Below, in pieces: positions 57,755 through 64,000 of a DNA stretch of 64,000 nt (position 1 is the stretch's first letter; each line of letters starts with the position of its first letter). Origin of the DNA: Thraustochytrium sp. TN22 (Eukaryota; Sar; Bigyra; Thraustochytrida; Thraustochytriidae); contig JABLUY010000132.1 in assembly GCA_013306675.1 (NCBI GenBank), positions 1 to 64,000 on the forward strand. Direction: 5' to 3'. The position numbers and the translations under genes were made by a program. A model generated the notes under the pieces. That model was not told where the DNA came from. It saw only the letters and a list, made by a program, of their open reading frames with translations, and made no database searches.

Positions 57755-60700
57755 TTAGTCGAGTGAACCGAGTGGTGAGGGCAGCGGCAGGCGCGGCGGC
57801 GAGGCCGGTGCGGGCTCCGCTGCAGCTGCGGGCGCGGGCTTGGATGCGGGCGCGCCTGCGTCGGCTCCGGCCACTACGGCGCGCTCGTGCAGGAGTGCCT
57901 CGATCAACTTGGACTTGCGGTCGTCCTCACGCTGAAGCCAGGCGATAATGTTGAAGGCCTCGCGCTGGATGCTCATCTTGTCCTCGTTGAACTGGTTGCG
58001 TTCCACACTGAGCTGCGAGATGACTGCGCTTTTGCGCTCAACAACCTCAAGTGCGCGACGACGCTCGCTCTGCGCCTCGCGCAGCGCAGCGCTGATGGCC
58101 GCCATCTGCTGCTGCAGCTCACGCGCGGCAGGCGCATCCGTAATCTGCGCGGACTCCTTGTCGTCGCTGAGGATGACCGCCTCAAGCGACTCAATGGTGT
58201 GGTCGCGCTCCGAGACCGCGGCCTCGAGGTGCTCGATCTGTGCGAGCAGGTCTTGCTGCATGACGGCCGCCTCCTGGTCGTCCTCTAGCCCCGCCCCGCT
58301 GTGCCCAACGGCGGCGGCGGCGGCCTGCGAGGCCACGTCGTGGCCGTTCAACGAGGCAGACATGCGCAGCGCCGAGACGGCACCGAGCGCAACGCGCAGC
58401 GAGCTGCGCAGCGAGGCATTCTGGTGCGCGGCGGTGCGCAAGAGCGCCGTGGCGGTCTTCCGTGTGTGCAACGCGTGCTTGCGCCAGGAGCGCGCTTCAA
58501 CCAGGACACGGAGCTCGGCACAGAGCGCTGCACGCGTGGAGGCGGCGGCCTGAATCTGGAAGGCGTCCATGTCCTGCTCGAGCTGGTTGAAGCGGTGGGC
58601 CATATCGATCGCCTCGCGCTTGAGCGCGCGCTTGTCCCGGTTCGCCTCGTCCGCCAGCGAGGCCAGGCGCGTCTCGAGCTCGGCGCGTACGCGGCCGGGC
58701 TCCGCGGCCGACGCCGTGAGCTGCGCGCGCACCTGCTCCAGCTGGAGCGCCTGCTGCTGCAGCTGCGTAGAATAGGCCGCCGCAGCGCAGGCAGCCTGCG
58801 CAGCGATCATCTCCTTGTCCCGCTGAAGGGCGGCAGCGCGCGCTTCCGCGTCGCGGCACGCCACCACCGCGGCAGTCTCCTTGGACTCGGCGCCGAGCTG
58901 CTGCCGGCGAGCGCCCTCTTGAAGCTGATCGATCTGAAGCTGCTGTTCCTCAAGCTGGCCGCGCATCTGCGTGATAATGTCGCGCTGCTTGGCGAGCTCG
59001 TCCTGCGCGAGCGCCAGTGCGCGCTGCTTCTCCTTCGACTCCTGCACCAGCGACTTGATCGTGTCACCCTTGCCAACAGTCTCGGAGGCGAGGATGTTGA
59101 TCAGCCGCGCCTTGGCGCGGTTGTCCCGCTGCAGCTTGCTTGAGAGCGACTCCGAGATGCCGCTATACACGTTGTACGGCTCATCCTCGCCATCCTCGCC
59201 ATCCTCTTCGTCGTCCTCGTCGTCGTCGTCCTCGTCCTCGTCCTCGTCTGCCGCCTCGAGACCGGTGAGGTGCGCGCGTGCGCGCTCTTCGCAGCTCCAG
59301 GAGGCGAACGCGTCGGCGTCCTCGGAGAGGTCGACAATGGTGGCCGCGGCGGCGCCGGGGTATCCGGCGCCGCCCGAGTTGCGCGCAGCGCGAGGCGTGG
59401 GGGATGAGCCCCGCCTGGCAGCAGCTTGCGCCGCAACGGCGGCGGCGGTCACCGAGGTGGCGAGCATGACATCCTGGTGCGCTGCAGCGCTAGCGAAATC
59501 CGTTTCTGCGTCCGTGAGCGCCAGCGACTTGACGTCGACACTGGCCAGCGTGGAGAAGGTCTGGCGCGACGTCACGCTCAGGGAGTCCTGCGCGTCCATG
59601 GCGCCCAGGTCTTGCTGCTGGTTTTGGTTCTTCTTCCCGCCATGGCGGAGTGCGCTGAAGCCTCCCATGGACATGGACATGGCCCGCGGTCCGCCGCTGC
59701 TGCGACGACGCTGCTTGTCGCGGCGCACGTTGCCGCAGAACTCGAGCGCGGCGAGCGTGGAGACCGAGTCGTCGAGCGAGTCGCTGACGGTGGCCATGAG
59801 CACGACGCGCGAAGGCTGCAGCAGCGTGGGCTGCAGTAGCCGCGTGAGCTTGGAGTCCCGAAAAGGGACGTGCGAGCCGCGGCTTGTCGCTGCAGCGAGC
59901 GCGCCCATGACCTTTTCCAGCGCCAGGCGCGACTTCTTGCACGATCGCTGCTCCTGCGCGTCGCCGATCTGCGAGTCCGCCAGGTCCACGAGGTCTACCG
60001 CGCAGTTTTCGCCCCACGCCAGCGAGACGACCAGGTGCGAGAGGTAGCCCCCGCGCTGAGCCGCGGCGGTGGTGCTGCTGGCCGCGCGCACGCGGCGGCG
60101 GCGACGGAGCAGCGTCGCCACGAGCTGCTGCGCGTCCTCGAGGGAACGGGCCTTGACGCTGGCGCCCAGCGACGAGAGCACCTGATCCTCTGGCGTTTCG
60201 GGCGCCAGAAGGTCGCGTGCGGTCTCCTTGTAGACCTCCACGCCCGAGACGCGGAGCGCGCCGTTCTTGCCGGCCTCCGCCAGGCAGGCCTCGGCCAGGC
60301 GGCACAGCGTCCACGCGAGATCCTCGCGGCGCACAGTACTGCCCTGTAGCATGACCAGACCCGTGCGCCGCAGCGCCTGCGATGCCTGCACGACCGGGAG
60401 CACCTCGCGCTCGAAGACCGCCTCGAGGTCCTCCTGCGCCTGTGCCGGGTGCGGCGCCACACCCGAGACCGTGTCCGCCTCGAAAACGCGAAAGCCCGAT
60501 CTCAAGGTACCCGGTCCGCAGATGGTCACGCACGCCTTCTCACCCATGGCCGACGCGCGGCGCGCCGCATGGCCCAGCTTGCTGCGGCGTCGAGGGGAGA
60601 GCCCGCCGCCGCCCCCCTCGAGCTCCTTGGCCTCCGAGACGTCGTCATCCTTTTCCTCGCCCGTCAGCCAGGCACGCGCCGTCGGGTCTGAGCCGCGCCG

Positions 60701-60766
60701 CCCCCACGCCGCGACCTCGCGCGCCACGGACCCGGGCGCCACGCGCACCACCACCTGCACGTTCAT
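57755..60766 (-). CDS. Kinesin-like protein with a degenerate motor domain
   Basis: A 1003-residue single-exon protein. The N-terminal about 350 residues follow the kinesin motor outline: QVVVRVAPG at the start, a VFEADTV strand, LRVSGVEVYKETARDLLAP (kinesin V-SY/F-EIYNE region), YLSHLVVSLAWG, DLVDLADSQ, and HVPFRDSKLTRLLQPTL near 59830-59870. But the Walker A position reads VMLQGSTVRRED, with no GxxxxGKT, and switch I lacks the SSRSH motif. So ATP hydrolysis is unlikely. An acidic Asp/Glu run (about 59180-59250) follows, then coiled coils to the C-terminus (residues about 560-940). It probably binds microtubules or partners without motility. It ends convergent with DUF3228. Confidence 0.78.
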   Translation of the reverse strand: MNVQVVVRVAPGSVAREVAAWGRRGSDPTARAWLTGEEKDDDVSEAKELEGGGGGLSPRRRSKLGHAARRASAMGEKACVTICGPGTLRSGFRVFEADTVSGVAPHPAQAQEDLEAVFEREVLPVVQASQALRRTGLVMLQGSTVRREDLAWTLCRLAEACLAEAGKNGALRVSGVEVYKETARDLLAPETPEDQVLSSLGASVKARSLEDAQQLVATLLRRRRRVRAASSTTAAAQRGGYLSHLVVSLAWGENCAVDLVDLADSQIGDAQEQRSCKKSRLALEKVMGALAAATSRGSHVPFRDSKLTRLLQPTLLQPSRVVLMATVSDSLDDSVSTLAALEFCGNVRRDKQRRRSSGGPRAMSMSMGGFSALRHGGKKNQNQQQDLGAMDAQDSLSVTSRQTFSTLASVDVKSLALTDAETDFASAAAHQDVMLATSVTAAAVAAQAAARRGSSPTPRAARNSGGAGYPGAAAATIVDLSEDADAFASWSCEERARAHLTGLEAADEDEDEDDDDEDDEEDGEDGEDEPYNVYSGISESLSSKLQRDNRAKARLINILASETVGKGDTIKSLVQESKEKQRALALAQDELAKQRDIITQMRGQLEEQQLQIDQLQEGARRQQLGAESKETAAVVACRDAEARAAALQRDKEMIAAQAACAAAAYSTQLQQQALQLEQVRAQLTASAAEPGRVRAELETRLASLADEANRDKRALKREAIDMAHRFNQLEQDMDAFQIQAAASTRAALCAELRVLVEARSWRKHALHTRKTATALLRTAAHQNASLRSSLRVALGAVSALRMSASLNGHDVASQAAAAAVGHSGAGLEDDQEAAVMQQDLLAQIEHLEAAVSERDHTIESLEAVILSDDKESAQITDAPAARELQQQMAAISAALREAQSERRRALEVVERKSAVISQLSVERNQFNEDKMSIQREAFNIIAWLQREDDRKSKLIEALLHERAVVAGADAGAPASKPAPAAAAEPAPASPPRLPLPSPLGSLD

Positions 60767-61689
60767 GCTCGCCTGCCCGGCCGCCGATGCGATCCTGCGC
60801 GCTCACGCACGGCGTCGGCGCCGCCGCCGCCGACCTCTCCAACAGCTGCGCCGCCGCCGCTGCCAGTGCCGCCACCAGCACCAGCACCAGAGGAGACCTA
60901 GCAGAACCCATGGACTCCGCGCAAGCGCGCAGCACCTCGCGACACTTGCGCTCGGTCCCGCCTGGAGAACGGCTCTGTCCCGCAAATTGGTACAAAGCGT
61001 AGGGACCTGGCGGGTCCCAGCAAGCGCGTGTCGCAAGCATGAACGCGCCGCCAGCACGGACGCGTCGCAAGCATGGACACTTTGGCGAAAAGCCTGATCG
61101 CGACTTGCCCGCGCTCGTGCTCGTCCGTGCAGAGCACTGAGGCGCCTTGAGTCCAGCAGTCACTGGCAGACCAAGGACGATTCCTCAGCCTTGCCTGGCT
61201 GCTGCGATCCGCCCCTGACGTGACGGTGAGGCGGCTGACTGATCACACATCTGATCTCCTGCGCAACCTCCTTGCGATTCTCGCCGGTCCTCCGATTGAC
61301 GCGATTCTCGCCTCGCCTCGCCTCGTCTCCGAGGCCGCCGCCGCGCGCTGCCGGCCAGTACCAAGAGCAGCAGCAGCGGCGGCACCAGCAGAAGCAGCAC
61401 CAGCACCAGCGGTACCAGCACCAGCAGCACCAGCAGCACCAGCAGCACCAGCAGCACCAGAACCAGCACCAGCAGCACCAGAACCAGCACCAGCAGCACC
61501 AGCAGGAGTACCAGCGCCAGCAGCGCCAGCAGCGCCAGCAGCAGCAGCTCCTGCGGCTCCGGCCCGGGCAGCAGCCAGCAGGCGTCGGGCCCGACCCGGC
61601 GCTTGCCGAGGCGTCGGAGCGCGGGGTCGCGAGATCCGAGATGGGGCGGCGCGGCTGAGCCTCTCGCGGCGCGCGGGCAGCAAAAGCGG
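60767..61689. promoter_or_regulatory. Divergent region, kinesin-like and glutathionyl-hydroquinone reductase genes
   Basis: About 920 bp. It has a CAGCACCAG array (61363-61548) and a partial duplication of GCGTGTCGCAAGCATG near 61025-61075. No gene is supported. Confidence 0.5.
61363..61548. repeat. (CAGCAC)-type repeat array
   Basis: About 185 bp of CAGCACCAG, CAGCAC and CAGCGC units. All three plus frames are open through it, giving poly-Gln/His/Pro or Ala products, so it should not be taken as coding evidence. Confidence 0.85.
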
Positions 61690-62832
61690 ATGCTGGCGCG
61701 CGCGCGGGCGTGGGCGGCGGCGCGGGGCTGGGCGGCAGGGCGCGCGGCGGGACCGGAGGCGGCGGCGGCGGCGGCGCGCGCGACGGCGGCGCACCAGCGC
61801 GTGGGCAGGATGGGCAAGGCCACGACGGCCATGGACGAGACGGACGCCAAGGGCGCGTTCAAGCGCACCGAGGCGCAGTTCCGCAACTGGATCAAGGCCG
61901 GCGGAGAGTTCCCGCCGGACACGGAGCGCTACGCGGTGTACTTTAGCTACGCGTGCCCGTGGGCGAGCCGCGTGTACGCGGTGCGCAACCTGCTGGGCCT
62001 GCAGGATGTCATCCAGATGGTGCCGGTGATGCCCATCATGGAGCGCACGCGCCCGGACGACGAGGAGGACAAGCACATCGGCTGGGTCTTCTCGGAGGAG
62101 CGCCCGGACGTCATCAACGGCTGCAAGACCATCCGCGAGGTGTACGAGAAGCACGACCCGAGCGGGCAGACGACCAAGTTCACGGTGCCGCTGCTCTTTG
62201 ACAAGAAGCAGAGCAAGATCGTGTCGAACGAGTCGGCCGAGATCATCCGCATGCTCAAGGAGCTCGGCGAGTTCGCCGACGAGTCCGCGCCCTTTGCCGG
62301 CGTCGACCTGTACCCGGACGACCTCAAGGAGGAGATCGACGCCGTCAACGATTGGGTCTACCCGATGTTCAACAACGGCGTCTACCGGTCCGGCTTTGCG
62401 ACCAAGCAGGAGGCCTATGAGGAGGCGGTGCACGAGGTCTGGGAGGCGCTGGACCGCGCCGAAGAGATCCTGTCCAAGCAGCGCTACATCGCGGGCGACC
62501 GCTTCACCGAGGCCGACGTACGCCTCTTCGTGACGTGCGTGCGCTTCGACGAGATCTACGCGCACCACTTCAAGTGCATCCGCCGCATCGCCGAGACCTG
62601 CCCCAACCTCTTCGAGTACACCAAGGAGATTCTGCAGATGCCCGGCGTCAAGGAGACCGTGGAGATCGAGGACGCCAAGACGCACTACATTTGCTCGCAC
62701 AAGGGTATCAACCCCCACGGCATCCTGCCCGTCTCCCCCTTTCAGTTCGGCTCCTCCAAGCCCTTTCCGGAGTGCTGGTACGAGGAGCACCTCAAGCCGC
62801 ACACCCGCGAGGAGGCCTTTCCGCTCAAGTAG
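61690..62832 (+). CDS. Glutathionyl-hydroquinone reductase (ECM4/YqjG-like GST)
   Basis: A 380-residue single-exon protein. The N-terminal about 45 residues are Ala/Arg-rich with no acids until E23, a possible mitochondrial presequence. The GST fold then has FSYACPWASRVYAV with the catalytic cysteine C89, VIQMVPVMP, GWVFSEERPDVINGC, TVPLLFDKKQSKIVSNESAEIIRML (the glutathione-contact ESA) and AGDRFTEADVRLFVT in the C-terminal helical domain. This is the Cys-type GST that reduces glutathionyl-hydroquinones, related to yeast Ecm4 and bacterial YqjG. It acts in detoxification of quinones. A shorter start at MGKATT (61810) would give a cytosolic form. Confidence 0.93.
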   Translation: MLARARAWAAARGWAAGRAAGPEAAAAAARATAAHQRVGRMGKATTAMDETDAKGAFKRTEAQFRNWIKAGGEFPPDTERYAVYFSYACPWASRVYAVRNLLGLQDVIQMVPVMPIMERTRPDDEEDKHIGWVFSEERPDVINGCKTIREVYEKHDPSGQTTKFTVPLLFDKKQSKIVSNESAEIIRMLKELGEFADESAPFAGVDLYPDDLKEEIDAVNDWVYPMFNNGVYRSGFATKQEAYEEAVHEVWEALDRAEEILSKQRYIAGDRFTEADVRLFVTCVRFDEIYAHHFKCIRRIAETCPNLFEYTKEILQMPGVKETVEIEDAKTHYICSHKGINPHGILPVSPFQFGSSKPFPECWYEEHLKPHTREEAFPLK

Positions 62833-63307
62833 GCTTCGATTCAGAACGAACTAACTTAAGCCTCAATTTTCGACGTTTCAGTTTGGGAAAAGTAGGGCCC
62901 GAGTCAGCGCTCGAACCTACCTACTTGTGAATGCCGGAAAATTGAATTTTCGTCGGCGGGGTCCTCCGGTAGGGCAGTAGGTTGGGCCGGGGTGGTGGTT
63001 AGGTGGTTAGAGATCGGAGGTCGACTCGGAGCGCGGCAAGCAAAATCAAAGCGGCTGCAACATGCCGCAGGGAAGAGCACCGAGGGTCCTGGTGAGTGGA
63101 CTGGGACGCGCGCGCAGGTGCTGCCGCAGCAGCTGCCGGCGCCGCTGCAGCTGCCGGCGCCGCTGCAAGGGCAGCAGTCGCAGCGGTCAGTGCAGGAAGC
63201 CGAGGGCCCATTGCCGACAAAGGATGCCGCGTAGAGCTACCTCGCGGGAGCGATCAACGGAACGCACACAATCAGCGGCCTGACCATCTCGGAACGCAGC
63301 TACATGG
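62833..63307. other. Spacer after the glutathionyl-hydroquinone reductase
   Basis: About 475 bp, less GC-rich than the genes. AATTTTCGACG and AATTTTCGTCGG are short echoes at about 62865 and 62945. A GCTGCCGGCGCCGCTGCAGCTGC repeat lies near 63130-63165. No gene or tRNA is seen. Confidence 0.5.
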
Positions 63308-64000
63308 ATGCCGGATTCGATGTGGCGAACTCACTGCAACAATGAAGACCCCAATCTCGTGCCAACCGACGAGTATGTGACGACCAGCGCCCTGCTACAG
63401 ACGCTCAAGGGGAAGATCAAGAAGCGCACCATTGCGGCGTGCAATGACATGATGCAGAGCGGCATTCACGACACGGACGAGCGACTCGCGCGCCGACAGC
63501 AATGCAGCGTCGAGTCTCAACTCCACTACCAGCAGCCGCAATCTCGCCACAGACAGCAGCGAGAGTGGAATGGGTGGGGCAAGCAGTAGCTCAGCTAGCT
63601 CCAGCCAGAACAATCAGGAGGAGAACAATTAGGAGGAGGAGGACGCACTAGATTCCAGCGTCGCAAGCGCTGGCGCTGGTGGCGACGACCGCAACGACCG
63701 ATCTGGAGGCAAGAACTCCGAGTCTCATAGGCTACCCAGTTCCCAGATCCTCCAGGCGCTCAAGACAAAGTGCGAAGAGGAGAATCTGTCTCATGAGGGC
63801 CCCCTTTACGTTCTGCTGCTTAGCTTGTACGGCGAGCAACACGAGAGGGTTCTGATGACGGACTTCTTCGGTCTGAGCACCATCCGCGAGAGAAGGAGCC
63901 CCAGGGACAAGAAGCAAAGGACGAACGACTGTCACGCACGGTTCCATGCGGCCCTCGAGAACCTCACGAGCCACAATAGGGAGCACAGCGACGCTTTCCT
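63308..64000 (+). pseudogene. Broken coding stretch of unknown family, continues past the window edge
   Basis: A less GC-rich stretch in which coding-like sequence appears in more than one frame. One part has PNLVPTDEYVTTSALLQTLKG, a middle part is a Ser/Asn-rich linker, and the right part has SSQILQALKTKCEEENLSHE, YVLLLSLYGEQHERVLMTDF and HAALENLTSHNREHSD. The frame is interrupted about twice. Its composition differs from the neighbouring genes. I recognise no family, and it could be a decayed host gene or a relic of a mobile element. The right end lies outside the window. Confidence 0.45.

Noticed and set aside
61220-62029. Plus-strand frame made of Ala/Pro repeats before the glutathionyl-hydroquinone reductase
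   Set aside because: It is created by the CAGCACCAG array and overlaps the real gene in another frame.
62870-62945. tRNA-like GGTTCGAGC on the minus strand
   Set aside because: The T-stem does not pair and no anticodon arm or acceptor stem could be drawn.

Overview
This window looks like nuclear DNA of a GC-rich, gene-dense, single-celled eukaryote. The evidence is a cytosolic ribosomal protein (eS24), Rab5, the Rab geranylgeranyltransferase beta subunit, EMC8, YIPF, a kinesin relative, mitochondrial presequences and spliceosomal introns. The architectures (SWEET carrier, DUF3228, DUF4833, cyclic-nucleotide and TPR chimeras), the few short introns and the trinucleotide repeats suggest a stramenopile-like protist such as a bicosoecid or thraustochytrid. 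That placement is inference only. About 32 protein genes fit in 64 kb, so genes sit roughly 2 kb apart on both strands with no operons. Most are single-exon. Six have introns I could place or suspect: RCC1-permease, Alba, RRM protein, EMC8, RidA and possibly the 35.6-37.6 kb gene. The placed introns are about 70-100 bp and their donors are usually GTACGT.

Layout. 0-5.3 kb: a partial pseudo-receiver/TPR/EF-hand/cyclic-nucleotide protein, then eS24. 5.3-12 kb: a seven-blade RCC1 propeller fused to an NCS2-type permease, and an RMND1/DUF155 mitochondrial protein. 12.6-18.3 kb: a UPRT-like enzyme, a membrane-anchored DnaJ divergent from YIPF, a three-exon Alba protein divergent from a TPR-methyltransferase. 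19.5-26.3 kb: an RRM protein divergent from Rab5, EMC8, Rab geranylgeranyltransferase beta, and a four-exon mitochondrial RidA-like protein. 27-35.3 kb: a large membrane/leucine-rich-repeat protein, SWEET, DUF4833, anamorsin/Dre2. 35.6-47.2 kb: an unrecognised acidic protein, a Golgi-type sulfotransferase, a TauD-type dioxygenase, an ankyrin protein divergent from a GIDE membrane protein, and a membrane-anchored tubulin-ligase-like enzyme. 47.6-62.8 kb: aspartyl aminopeptidase, a small Cys-rich membrane protein, a TPR/SKICH-like/HECT_2-like protein, a Lys-rich disordered protein, AP endonuclease, DUF3228, a kinesin-like protein without a recognisable ATP site, and a glutathionyl-hydroquinone reductase. 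63.3-64 kb: a broken, less GC-rich coding stretch of unknown family that runs off the end.

Functionally the set is mostly housekeeping. Several genes belong to vesicle traffic and the ER: Rab5, its prenylating enzyme subunit, YIPF, EMC8, the membrane DnaJ and a sulfotransferase. They lie near each other but show no sign of co-transcription. The most unusual items are the RCC1-permease fusion, the kinesin-like protein lacking Walker A and switch signatures, the pseudo-receiver chimera, the membrane-anchored TTL-like protein and the TPR/SKICH-like/HECT_2-like chimera. I see no CRISPR array, rRNA, tRNA or intact mobile element.
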